45,203 nt of DNA from Candidatus Gastranaerophilales bacterium (GCA_944325835.1 CALVBO010000011.1:1-45203); one strand, 5' to 3'; shown: positions 33,800 through 43,160, counted from the first letter of the stretch. A program made the numbers and translations. Notes: generated from the sequence alone by a model not told the origin.

Positions 33800-35228
33800 A
33801 TGAAACAAAGGAGAGTATTAATTTTTACAGGGGGGGGGGGGGCCTCTCTTAACAGGCACTATTGAACAGTCGAAAGCCATTAATTGTCATTCCGAACTTG
33901 TTTCGGAATCTGTCCCACAATACGAGCAGATATCCCACATTGGCCAGACCCTGAAACGAGTTCAGGGTGACAATATTTCGTCATTGCGAGCGGTAGCAGA
34001 CCGCGTGGCAATCCAGTCAACGTTGGTACTGCGCCTCGCGTTTTCTTGTTCGACTCGCGGAAAACGTGCCTACGTGCTTTCAGCACTCCGCACTCCGCTC
34101 GCTCACGCAAACGCCACCGCTCGCGCTTGCGCGAAAGAGCGCGCCGGCAAAGCCGGTCTTATAACGTTACGACAAAACCTACCAACGTATCGGGGAAGTG
34201 CCTCAGGCACGCCGCGTCGCGCGCTCGACTCTACACAAGGCAAGCCTTGTTCCGTGGCTCTGCTCGGCTTGGCCTTTACCATGGCGGAGATACTATTATC
34301 TCTCACGATAATCGGTGTTGTTGCAGCGATAACGTTACCAAGTTTAACTGGCAACATAAACGAGAGAACTTGGAATACTCAACGAAAGGCACTTTATGCG
34401 AGATTTTCTCAAGCAATAGCACTAATGCCTGCTTTGAATGGTTATGGAACATTAACAGAAGATAGTTCTTCAGGAGCTTCTGATGCTGTCGATACTGCGG
34501 CTGAAACTTTTGTAACAGATGGACTCTCAAAAGTTTTAAAGATAAATAATATATGTGATAGTGAGCATTTAGAAGATTGCGGAATTGTAGATAAGTTCAC
34601 AAATTTTGCAGGAAGTGTAGTAGAATCTTTTCCAAAAACATTAAAGGAGTTAAACATTTTATTTACTGAGGACATCTCTACTCCGGCCGTTCCTGGTGTT
34701 ATATTTAAAAATCCTCAGGCAAATATAAATACCAAAGTCGCAGCCTTTGAAACTGCAAATGGAGAGTCTGTTGCCGTTTTCTATAATCCTCAGTGTCAGC
34801 CTGCTATGTCTGAAAATTCAGCTTACTATGTTATGCCTAAAATGTGTGCAAATTTTATTTATGACTTAAATGGGAACAAAGGGCCGAATACCGTAGGCAA
34901 AGATATTGGGTTTATGAGTATTCTATATCCGACAGATTCTTTTGTCGTTGCACCGGTAGTTTTAAGCAGAAGCTCTAATGTTATGGATAAGGATGCTGCC
35001 GTTTCTTATTGTCGCAATCTGGATTCGGAAAGTCGTTTGCCTACAACTTATGAATTGATGTCTATGGTATACAATAATATTTTATTTGGAGATTTTATTG
35101 ATGGAAGCGTTTGGTCAAGTTCAGTGCTTTCTTCGGAAAAAGCTTGGCGACAAAGTTTTAAAACGGGTCAGGCTTCGCCTGCAATAATTAACGAACAATA
35201 TTTTGTGTTTTGTGTTAAAAGAAACTAA
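33800..35228 (+). CDS. Type IV prepilin-like protein, copy 4 (out of frame at G13, phase OFF)
   Basis: The ATG at 33800 reads MKQRRVLIFTGGGG and then A, ending at TGA 33863. The pilin frame is open from the G tract to 35228, so 12 or 15 G would give about 475 residues. The leader of some 150 residues is made partly of dispersed repeats read in frame (CHSELVSESVPQ; SSLRAVADRVAIQ) and GC-rich Arg/Ala sequence. The mature start is A|FTMAEILLSLTIIGVVAAITLP. The C-terminal part has FYNPQC, MCANFIYDLNGNKGPNTVGKDIGF and CRNLDSESRLPTTYEL...VWSSSVLSSEKAW...CVKR, the clearest DUF1566/Lcl match of the four. Confidence 0.78.
33830..33842 (+). repeat. Poly-G tract, 13 G (copy 4)
   Basis: Follows codon ACA of the leader. 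The register is as in copies 2 and 3: one base out of the pilin frame. Confidence 0.9.
33885..33972. repeat. Composite dispersed repeat inside pilin copy 4 leader
   Basis: Starts TGTCATTCCGAACTTGTTTC and ends GAAACGAGTTCAGGGTGACA: the same two-unit inverted design as 7338 and 18793, but with different bases in the hairpin arms (CCGAA/TTCGG; CCTGAA/TTCAGG) that keep pairing. It is open in the pilin frame. Confidence 0.85.
33980..34014. repeat. Second dispersed repeat in copy 4 leader
   Basis: GTCATTGCGAG...GCGTGGCAATCC, partner of 18894-18929; the inner hairpin differs (GCGGT/ACCGC) but still pairs. Both copies follow a composite repeat at nearly the same distance. Confidence 0.8.
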
Positions 35229-35266
35229 TACAAAGATGATTTAAAGATCATTCAAATTCTTAAATT

Positions 35267-35298
35267 AAAAGGCGGGTGTTGAAAACACCCGCCTTTTT
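35267..35298 (+). terminator. Terminator after pilin copy 4
   Basis: AAAAGGCGGGTGTT (35267-35280) and AACACCCGCCTTTT pair over 14 bp with a 3-base loop and end in a T tract to 35298. The A-rich left arm makes it bidirectional, also serving eno on the minus strand. Confidence 0.92.
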
Positions 35299-35327
35299 GC
35301 ATTGTTTGTATCTGTTAAATCAGTTAA

Positions 35328-36704
<1,377 letters not shown>

Positions 36705-36756
36705 TTAGATTGCAATAGTTTTCAGCTATTTTTAACAAAATATTTATAATTGAGAA

Positions 36757-36776
36757 AGCGGGTTTTATGACCCGCT
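36757..36776. terminator. Hairpin between eno and the decarboxylase gene
   Basis: AGCGGGT (36757-36763) pairs with ACCCGCT (36770-36776); AGTTTTT follows on the plus strand, and only CTTTCTC on the minus strand, where the decarboxylase ends at 36831. The decarboxylase stop itself lies in a CCGGC-TTA-GCCGG hairpin. Direction of action is unclear. Confidence 0.4.
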
Positions 36777-36830
36777 AGTTTTTAAATTTGTCTTATAAAT
36801 TTTTACCAATGACTAAAATATAGAGCCGGC

Positions 36831-38282
36831 TTAGCCGGTAATGACTTCAATGCATTCATAATCGGTGAGGTACGGAAGATGTTTTTCCGTAATAAGTTCA
36901 CCCGGAAGAAGTATTGCAATACCCGGTGGGCATTCCGCGATTACTTCCGCACAAATTCTGCCGATTGCCTGTGCTTTTGGCAGAGTTTCTTTTTCTGCAT
37001 AATAAGCTTCACGCAGGCTCATCTTAATCTGCGGTGTCAGCATTGGCATGTGTTTTTTATTCTCCAGATAATAAATATCTGAATAGTGCGATTTATCAAT
37101 TTTGTTTAAGCATTTTACAAGATATTCGATGTCAGAACGTTTGTTGCCTATGTTGGAAAGTATCAGCAAGCCGTTATCAGAAGCGCTTTCCACTTCAATA
37201 TTGAAGTCGATTTCCAGAATGCTTTCGAGCCTTTTGCCGGAAAGTCCGTCAGCTTTTATAAAGACTTTGGTTACATCTGTTTTATATCCGAAATCAGGGC
37301 GAAGATGATGAATGTGTTCCATTTTATCAATTTCTTTGCGCAGATATTTCGCATTTGCCACAGCGCGTGCAAGTGCTTTTTTCCCGCGTGTTGATTCAAG
37401 ATTTGCTCTTGCGGCATCAAGGCTTGCAAGTAAAATCATTGACGGGCTGGTTGTGTGTAAAAGTTTTAACGCTTTTTCCACATCATCCGCGTTAATCAAA
37501 GAATTTTTTGCAATGTGCAGCATTGAGCTCTGGCTCATACTTCCGCCGGTTTTGTGAAGCGAATGAACAACCGCATCCGCGCCGAGTTTGAGTGCTGAGG
37601 TCGGAAGATGTTCATTGAAGTTCCACAGACATGCGTGCGCCTCATCAACGATTAGAGGAACGTTATATTTTTTGCATATTGCAGAAATTGATTTTATGTC
37701 GGAAACAACGCCTTCATAAGTAGGGTTAGTAATCCAAACCATTGAAACATCACTGTGTGATTTGAGGGCATCTTCAATTGTTTCGGGGGTAATATTTCCC
37801 CAGATACCCCAATCGGTAAATTGTTTCGGATTGACCCAGATAGGTTCCGCACCGGAAATAATCATCCCCGTCAAGGCTGAACGGTGGCAGTTTCTGTTGA
37901 TGATAACCTTTTGACCTTTTTTAGTCAGAGCCATTGCAATCGCAAGGTTTCCGGCAGTAGAGCCGTTAAGCAGAAAAAAAGTTTTCTCTGCTCCGAAAGC
38001 TTTAGCCGCAAGTTCCTGAGCTTCTTTAATAGGGCCGGTTGCAGGGTGAAGGGTTCCCAGATTATCAAATTCATCGGTTGTGTCGATATTTAACGCACGA
38101 CTTCCGATAAGACGCTTAAACTCAGGCAGAGCGCCTGCGCCTTTTGTGTGCCCCGGAATATGAAACTGGTATGTAGGATTAATATAAGCCTGCTGCAGCG
38201 CTTCAACTATCGGGGCTTTTACTTTATTATATTTCTTTTGTATATTTCCGGTAAATCTTTTTTGCTTTGTTACGTTCGTCAT
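36831..38282 (-). CDS. Orn/Lys/Arg decarboxylase family protein (PLP, fold type I)
   Basis: Amino acid decarboxylase of the Bacillus SpeA / cyanobacterial type, likely making cadaverine or agmatine. The 483 residues include YQFHIPGHTKGAG and DEFDNLGTLHPATGPIKEAQELAA near the N-terminus, FFLLNGSTAGNLA, the PLP-phosphate and aspartate region PLIVDEAHACLWNFN, and the lysine site SLHKTGGSMSQSSMLH. The C-terminal domain is complete (CPPGIAILLPGELITEKHL). Substrate choice among Arg, Lys and Orn cannot be told. It has no linked polyamine genes. Confidence 0.9.
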   Translation of the reverse strand: MTNVTKQKRFTGNIQKKYNKVKAPIVEALQQAYINPTYQFHIPGHTKGAGALPEFKRLIGSRALNIDTTDEFDNLGTLHPATGPIKEAQELAAKAFGAEKTFFLLNGSTAGNLAIAMALTKKGQKVIINRNCHRSALTGMIISGAEPIWVNPKQFTDWGIWGNITPETIEDALKSHSDVSMVWITNPTYEGVVSDIKSISAICKKYNVPLIVDEAHACLWNFNEHLPTSALKLGADAVVHSLHKTGGSMSQSSMLHIAKNSLINADDVEKALKLLHTTSPSMILLASLDAARANLESTRGKKALARAVANAKYLRKEIDKMEHIHHLRPDFGYKTDVTKVFIKADGLSGKRLESILEIDFNIEVESASDNGLLILSNIGNKRSDIEYLVKCLNKIDKSHYSDIYYLENKKHMPMLTPQIKMSLREAYYAEKETLPKAQAIGRICAEVIAECPPGIAILLPGELITEKHLPYLTDYECIEVITG

Positions 38283-38373
38283 AATGTTAATTTTACACTA
38301 ATTATTTATTTTTTCAAGATATTTTGTAATTTTATTAAGTATAAAAGTATTTTATTTTTGCTATTAAATATTT

Positions 38374-38399
38374 CAGACCGGTTAAATATAGCCGGTCTG
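38374..38399. terminator. Hairpin downstream of the 53-residue gene
   Basis: CAGACCGG (38374-38381) and CCGGTCTG (38392-38399) pair across a 10-base A/T loop. On the minus strand it follows the small gene by seven bases with a weak A/T tail; on the plus strand AGTTTTTTA follows. It may work in either direction. Confidence 0.55.
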
Positions 38400-38405
38400 A
38401 GTTTT

Positions 38406-38567
38406 TTATATATCAAATTCACATCCGATTGCGGCAGTTGAGGAATGTACCTTCCACCGGTCAAAAATGTTTCTTTGGCGGCATTTTTTCAGTAATGCTC
38501 TTTTGAGTGCAGCAAGACGACGTTTGTCAGAGAGTAACTCTCTGCATTGGGCAAATGTATTTTTCAT
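38406..38567 (-). CDS. Small basic protein, 53 residues
   Basis: Reads MKNTFAQCRELLSDKRRLAAL, then a Lys/Arg/Cys-rich helix (KRALLKKCRQRNIFDRW), and ends AAIGCEFDI. An AAGGAG site lies six bases before this ATG (a second ATG immediately upstream is closer to it). A hairpin follows the stop. No family recognised. The strong ribosome site and flanking terminator argue for a real gene; a basic nucleic-acid-binding or regulatory role would be a guess. Confidence 0.6.
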   Translation of the reverse strand: MKNTFAQCRELLSDKRRLAALKRALLKKCRQRNIFDRWKVHSSTAAIGCEFDI

Positions 38568-38631
38568 CATATTCTCCTTAAATTTGTTGTTCTAATATAA
38601 CATCTTTTTCCCAATTTTGCAAGCGAAATTT

Positions 38632-39135
38632 TTAAAATCTTCTATTCAGGTCCTTAGGCTGCCCGAAACCAAGAACATCTTTGAATAGTGATACTGCACC
38701 GTAAATGCCTAACAGCCAGCCGCCGGTCTTGACAACGGGTTTTTTGCCTGCAATTACCGTCATTAATCCCAGTCCCAGCGGGATTACGTTAGAAATCAGG
38801 GAGGTTCCGACGCCCTTAAAATATCCGATTGTGGAATTTATAAAACTTCTCCAGTTCTCTTCCATTTCCAGATGAAGAACTCCCGTTTTCAATTTTGAAT
38901 TTATAGCGCTGGGGTTAGAAAGATACATTGAGTTGGTCGCTGCTTTTATGCAGGCTTCTGCATCACGGGTTTGGGAATAGCAGTCTGATTGAAGCAGGCC
39001 TAAAATATGTGCGTCATAACCTATCATACCCAAAGCACCTACTGCCACGGTTTTTGCGAGATATTTACCGTAGTTGTTTTTTACTTTGGATACGGAATTG
39101 TTACATCCGTTTTTTAGTTTTGACAAGATTTTCAT
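38632..39135 (-). CDS. Hypothetical membrane protein
   Basis: The 167 residues show three likely membrane segments: AKTVAVGALGMIGYDAHILGLL (about 27-48), TSLISNVIPLGLGLMTVIAG (about 110-130) and TGGWLLGIYGAVSLFKDVLGF (about 137-157). A polar loop with two Cys (DCYSQTRDAEACIKAA) lies after the first. No family recognised. It follows the Pro/Gln-rich HEAT-like gene by 13 bases, so they form an operon and may act together at the envelope. Confidence 0.7.
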   Translation of the reverse strand: MKILSKLKNGCNNSVSKVKNNYGKYLAKTVAVGALGMIGYDAHILGLLQSDCYSQTRDAEACIKAATNSMYLSNPSAINSKLKTGVLHLEMEENWRSFINSTIGYFKGVGTSLISNVIPLGLGLMTVIAGKKPVVKTGGWLLGIYGAVSLFKDVLGFGQPKDLNRRF

Positions 39136-39148
39136 CGGTTATGTCATC

Positions 39149-40048
39149 CTATTTTTTATCTGACGTTGTTTTGTCTGCTTTTTTGTCATTTTTTACTTCA
39201 AATTCTTTTTCAACGGTTTGTCCTGCCATTTTCAGGAGGATATCTGATGCCATCAGGGAATCCTGACCGTAGCCGGAGCTTGAATTTTGCATATTAGTTA
39301 AGAGCTGGACTGTCAGGTTATCGCCGGTTGCCATTCTGGATTGAAGGGCTGCCATTGCAAGAAATCTGACTTTTGAATAAGGGTCTTGAAGCATTTTATT
39401 GATTAATGCGTTGAGGGCTTTGTCGTCTTTTCGGCTTTCGTCCTCTTCAAGACGTGCAATTACTTCTTTTGCACCCATATAACGCAATTCTTTATCCTGA
39501 CTGTTCAGATAATTTTCAAGATTTTTTATGTAATCATCTGTCAGCTGAACAATTTTGCGTTTTTCTGTTTTCTTTGAGTTATCAATATTGTTCGTTGTAT
39601 TATTTGTTGTATTTGTTATGTTTTTTGTTGTATCTTCAGCGGGTTTTGCAAGCTGCTGTGTATAATAATTTGCCGGATAGCTTTGCGGTTGGGCACCTGT
39701 CTGATAAGAAGGCGCATTTACGTTATAAACCGGAGCCATTCCGCCCGGAGGCGTTACTGACGGGTTAAAAATCTGAATATTAACTCCTGAATAGTTCGGA
39801 ACCTGAACGGATTGTTGCTGCGGAGCTATGTTATAATTTGCCGGAGCTTGAGGATAAATCTGCTGGCATGCAGGTGCCGGTGTTGGCGAAACTGCCGGCG
39901 GAGTTGCATAATTTTGCTGCACGGCTGCTTGAGGCTGTACTGCCTGATGCGGCGCGGGCTGTGCTGCCGGCTGCTGAACCGCGGGTTTATTATATGTTGA
40001 TGTTACCGCTTGCGGTATCGGGGTTTGTCCTACTACTGAATTTTGCAT
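39149..40048 (-). CDS. Pro/Gln-rich protein with HEAT-like C-terminal domain
   Basis: The 299 residues split in two. Residues 1-150 are Pro/Gln/Ala/Tyr-rich and disordered (VQQPAAQPAPHQAVQPQAAV; an Asn/Thr stretch ITNTTNNTTNNIDNSKK follows near 150). About 175-270 form alpha-helical repeats like HEAT/ARM (LENYLNSQDKELRYMGAKEV ... LNALINKMLQDPYSKVRFLAMAAL). The C-terminus is Lys/Asp-rich. The ATG at 40048 is used with GAAGG ten bases before; the frame is open further upstream without a site. Probably a scaffold; function unknown. It is divergent from the YkgJ gene. Confidence 0.75.
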   Translation of the reverse strand: MQNSVVGQTPIPQAVTSTYNKPAVQQPAAQPAPHQAVQPQAAVQQNYATPPAVSPTPAPACQQIYPQAPANYNIAPQQQSVQVPNYSGVNIQIFNPSVTPPGGMAPVYNVNAPSYQTGAQPQSYPANYYTQQLAKPAEDTTKNITNTTNNTTNNIDNSKKTEKRKIVQLTDDYIKNLENYLNSQDKELRYMGAKEVIARLEEDESRKDDKALNALINKMLQDPYSKVRFLAMAALQSRMATGDNLTVQLLTNMQNSSSGYGQDSLMASDILLKMAGQTVEKEFEVKNDKKADKTTSDKK

Positions 40049-40124
40049 AAAATTATAACCTTCTAAGAATATAAAGTTTTTGCCGCTAAGATTATTGCTA
40101 AATATTAAAGAAATGTAACGATTT

Positions 40125-40151
40125 TTGAAACTGAAAATTATAAAGTATAAT
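40125..40151 (+). promoter_or_regulatory. Promoter with -10 box 7 nt before the YkgJ-like ATG
   Basis: TATAAT (40146-40151) ends 7 nt before the ATG at 40159, with TTGAAA (40125-40130) upstream at a short 15-base spacing. There is no ribosome site between, so a leaderless mRNA is expected, as for smpB and pheA. Confidence 0.6.
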
Positions 40152-40158
40152 ATTGAAT

Positions 40159-40713
40159 ATGTCTGATATTCTGGGCGAAAAAAATATATGTAAAAAATGC
40201 GGAAAGTGTTGTCGTTTAATTTACTCGTTAAAATCGTATGAAGAATTGTATGAAGAGTCAAAGAACGGTGACAGTGTGGCTGTGAATTTTTTAAAACTTT
40301 TTGTACCCTATGTTTCCAAAAAAGATGCGCTGGATATTGATACGGCAGCCGTGAGTGCAATCTGTGAATATAACAAAAGAATGTATGGCGCAGATACTCA
40401 TTTTTATTATTGCCGCCATATTGACGAAAATAATCTTTGTAAAGTTTATGAAAGACGTCCGAAATTTTGCCGGCAGTATCCGAAAAATGAGTTTATAATT
40501 TTGCCTCAGGATTGTTCGTATGAAGGATATTCTTTTATGGCGCGGGAAAAAGTTAAAGCAAAAGTGCGCAAAGCTAAAGAAGAGCTTCTTGATATTAAAA
40601 TAATGCGTATGAAAGCTGAGGATAAAGGTACAATTGAGCGCCTTAACAAAATGGAAACCCGATGCCTGCAATATATTGAAAAATATAAACCTTTTGGCTC
40701 TGAGGACTGGTAA
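40159..40713 (+). CDS. YkgJ-family cysteine cluster protein
   Basis: The 184 residues hold the CxxCxxCC cluster (CKKCGKCCRL, about residues 11-18) and later Cys residues (YYCRHIDENNLCKVYERRPKFCRQYP), the pattern of the YkgJ/Fe-S-or-zinc cluster family (UPF0153). Biochemical role is not established for the family. The ATG at 40159 is preferred over an in-frame TTG six bases upstream because a -10 box lies just before. It ends back-to-back with the phosphohexomutase gene. Confidence 0.85.
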   Translation: MSDILGEKNICKKCGKCCRLIYSLKSYEELYEESKNGDSVAVNFLKLFVPYVSKKDALDIDTAAVSAICEYNKRMYGADTHFYYCRHIDENNLCKVYERRPKFCRQYPKNEFIILPQDCSYEGYSFMAREKVKAKVRKAKEELLDIKIMRMKAEDKGTIERLNKMETRCLQYIEKYKPFGSEDW

Positions 40714-42099
40714 CTAAATCTCTGCCATTTCCTTTTGAAGGTAAGCCATTTTTTCTTGTGTTGTTGTTTCAAAATATATTCTAAGCAGCGGTTCTGTTCC
40801 GCTCGGGCGGACTAAAATCCAGCTTTCGTCGTCCTCAAAGAAGAGTTTCACTCCGTCTGTAAGATCTGTTTTTGAAACTTTTAAATCCCCGAGAGCCGTT
40901 AGTGCCTTGACTTTTTGTAAAAACGGTTTTACTTCATCAAAGTTTTCAAGATGTTTATCAATTCTGTCGTTAACAAATTCTTTTCCTACAAGTTTTTTGA
41001 GGTCTTGTTGAAGCTGTGTGAGGGGTTTGTTTTCATAAGCCATGGCTTCCAGTACAAGAAGGTTTGCGAGGATGCCGTCTTTTTCCGGAATATGGTTTTG
41101 AATACTTAATCCTCCGCTTTCTTCACCTGCAATAATCGGGTTGAATTTTCTCATTGCTTCGCCTACATGTTTAAAACCAACAGCGGTTTCAATGAGTTCA
41201 ACGCCGAGTTTTTCTGCCAGAATATTCAGCATAAGACTTGCGCCGACTGTTTTTACAAGCGCACCTTTATAATTTTTATGTTTTTTCAGGTGAAGTAGTA
41301 AAATTCCGATAATCTCGTTTGGCGTTACGTATTCGCCGTTTTCATTTATGACGCCGAATCTGTCGCCGTCCCCGTCATTTGCGAACCCGACAGCTCCGTG
41401 TGCCGATTTAACTTTTTCAATCAATTCCTTTAGATATTTTGGTTTTGGTTCCGGCATGCCGCCGCCAAAATTTACATCATAGTGGAGGTGGAGGGATTCG
41501 AATTCTATCCCGTGCATTTGCAAAATTTTATCAAAATAGCCGATAGTTGCGGAATAAAGCCCGTCAAAAATAATTTTTGGGGAATTCGTTTTGATTTTGT
41601 CAAAATCAACCAGTGTTTCAAGATGCTTAAAATACGGGTGTGAAAAGTCAACGGTTTTAAGGGTGCCGTTCAGGCTGAACGGTTCAAAATTTTTGCCGAG
41701 ATTTGACATTATTTTATCTGTAATATCGCTTGTAGCAGGGCCGGCGTAGTCAGGGATGAACTTTAACCCCAGATATTCCGGCGGATTATGCGAGGCTGTG
41801 AACATTAAGGCGCAGGCGTTAAGCTCTTTTGCCTGAAAAGCCAGAACCGGTGTCGGGATTATGCGTTCGCTCAATAACACCTGATAACCCAGAGATTTTA
41901 AAAATTCTGCTGCCCGTTTTGCAAAGAAATCAGCTTCGCGGCGCGGGTCATAGCCGATAATAATCTTTTTTTCTGCGCCGAAATCTTCAAAAATATATTT
42001 TGCAATCGCCTGAACCGCGGTTTTGACATTTTCTTCCGTAAAATCTTTATCCGTAATCGCGCGCCAGCCGTCTGTGCCAAATTTAATCACATTTTTCAT
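40714..42099 (-). CDS. Phosphoglucomutase / phosphomannomutase family protein
   Basis: Alpha-D-phosphohexomutase, interconverting sugar 1- and 6-phosphates for cell-envelope sugars or glycogen. The 461 residues show all four loops: KFGTDGWRAI, phosphoserine loop FTASHNPPEYLGLK, metal loop NDGDGDRFGVI, sugar loop GEESGGLSI, and phosphate loop VRPSGTEPLLRIYFE. The loop TASHNPPEY and length fit the PGM/PMM branch rather than GlmM. The ATG at 42099 follows GAGGG; upstream in-frame sequence lacks a site and would overlap the pheA promoter. Confidence 0.9.
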   Translation of the reverse strand: MKNVIKFGTDGWRAITDKDFTEENVKTAVQAIAKYIFEDFGAEKKIIIGYDPRREADFFAKRAAEFLKSLGYQVLLSERIIPTPVLAFQAKELNACALMFTASHNPPEYLGLKFIPDYAGPATSDITDKIMSNLGKNFEPFSLNGTLKTVDFSHPYFKHLETLVDFDKIKTNSPKIIFDGLYSATIGYFDKILQMHGIEFESLHLHYDVNFGGGMPEPKPKYLKELIEKVKSAHGAVGFANDGDGDRFGVINENGEYVTPNEIIGILLLHLKKHKNYKGALVKTVGASLMLNILAEKLGVELIETAVGFKHVGEAMRKFNPIIAGEESGGLSIQNHIPEKDGILANLLVLEAMAYENKPLTQLQQDLKKLVGKEFVNDRIDKHLENFDEVKPFLQKVKALTALGDLKVSKTDLTDGVKLFFEDDESWILVRPSGTEPLLRIYFETTTQEKMAYLQKEMAEI

Positions 42100-42100
42100 C

Positions 42101-42129
42101 TTGCCCTCTTTTTTGATTTCTATTATAAT
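42101..42129 (+). promoter_or_regulatory. Promoter of pheA
   Basis: TTGCCC (42101-42106), a 17-base spacer, TATAAT (42124-42129), with the pheA ATG starting six bases later. It lies in the 36-base gap between divergent genes. The absence of a leader suggests leaderless translation. Confidence 0.72.
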
Positions 42130-42135
42130 ACAAAT

Positions 42136-43014
42136 ATGAAATCGGGTTTTAATTTTGATAATATCGAAAATATAGCATATCTCGGGCCGAGCGGTTCTTA
42201 TACAGAAATGGCGGCGGATTATTTTGTGGATAAATACAATTTGCGGGGGCGTCCGGCGGAACATAAGACAATCCGTCAGGTTATGGAATTTGTTGATTCA
42301 ACGCCGAATACTCTCGGGGTTTTGCCGGTCGAAAATTCTATTGAGGGCGCTGTCAGAGAAACTCTTGATAATTTAATCAAATTACAAAACCCGAATATCA
42401 AAATTCTTTCGGAAGTGATAATGCCGATTGAGCATTGTTTGTTAGCGCGTACAACGGAGTTTTACAGCATAACCGGCGGAATAATATCGCATCCGCAGGC
42501 GCTTGCGCAGTGCCAGAATTTTATCCACACGGAAATGCCTTACCGTATTGAAACTATAGAGGCTTCCAGTACGGCGGAGGCCGCAAGAAGTCTGTCTAAT
42601 TATAACCTTACTTATGCGGCAATCGGAAGTAAGAAACTGGCGAGCATATACCGGCTGAATATTCTGAGAGAAAATATTAATGATGATAAATCAAATAGTA
42701 CGCGCTTTATTCTGATAGGCGATTGTGATGCGCCTTTTGCAAGGGGGATGCAGTCCTCTCTGGCGTTTTCAACGGAAAACAAGCCGGGGGCGCTGCTGGA
42801 TGTTCTCGAGATTTTCCGGAATAATAATATAAATCTTTCATATATTTCGTCGCGTCCCTCCAAGCATAAATTTGGCGAATATATTTTTATTGTAAGTTTT
42901 GACGGGCACACAAACAGCAATCAAATCCTCAGAACTGTGGAGGAAATGCGTCAAAAGACAACATTTTTCAGATTTTTAGGGTCCTATTATATAGATACCG
43001 TGGCAAATGTGTAG
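42136..43014 (+). CDS. pheA: Prephenate dehydratase
   Basis: Converts prephenate to phenylpyruvate in phenylalanine synthesis. The 292 residues comprise the periplasmic-binding-like PDT domain (IAYLGPSGSYTEMAA, GVLPVENSIEGAVRETLD, ISHPQALAQCQNF, and the catalytic Thr in STRFILIG) and a C-terminal ACT domain (ENKPGALLDVLEIFRNNNINLSYISSRPSK) for phenylalanine feedback. There is no chorismate mutase domain. The -10 box lies 6 nt before the ATG. Confidence 0.95.
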   Translation: MKSGFNFDNIENIAYLGPSGSYTEMAADYFVDKYNLRGRPAEHKTIRQVMEFVDSTPNTLGVLPVENSIEGAVRETLDNLIKLQNPNIKILSEVIMPIEHCLLARTTEFYSITGGIISHPQALAQCQNFIHTEMPYRIETIEASSTAEAARSLSNYNLTYAAIGSKKLASIYRLNILRENINDDKSNSTRFILIGDCDAPFARGMQSSLAFSTENKPGALLDVLEIFRNNNINLSYISSRPSKHKFGEYIFIVSFDGHTNSNQILRTVEEMRQKTTFFRFLGSYYIDTVANV

Positions 43015-43025
43015 GCATTTTTATG

Positions 43026-43084
43026 TCCCCAAATTTGGGGACGCAGATTTGGCTACGCAAATTTGTGTAGCCAATTTTGGGGAA
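43026..43084. repeat. Nested palindromes after pheA
   Basis: CCCCAAATTTGGGG (43027-43040), then TGGCTACGCAAATTTGTGTAGCCA (a hairpin at 43050-43073, written here as two arms TGGCTAC and GTAGCCA), then TTTTGGGGA, which can pair back to TCCCCAAA. Two competing folds are possible. It may terminate pheA or be a small insertion; no T tract follows. Confidence 0.6.
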
Positions 43085-43113
43085 TTGCTAACAGTCAAAA
43101 AGTCTGCTATATT
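43085..43113 (+). promoter_or_regulatory. Promoter of the tail-fibre-like gene
   Basis: TTGCTA (43085-43090), a 17-base spacer, TATATT (43108-43113), about 48 bases before the start codon at 43161. Confidence 0.6.
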
Positions 43114-43160
43114 AATTTAGTGTGCATTTTGGTTTCGTTAAATTAGTCAGAAAGGTTTTT

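Noticed and set aside
18723-33842. Poly-G runs as simple sequencing or assembly errors
   Set aside because: The exact length may be uncertain, but four runs at the same codon position after related leader sequences, each preceding the same pilin domain, cannot be chance artefacts. Only the 13 count itself is open to doubt.
18691-35228. Diversity-generating retroelement acting on the lectin-like C-termini
   Set aside because: There is no reverse transcriptase gene and no template repeat with adenine-specific differences in the window.
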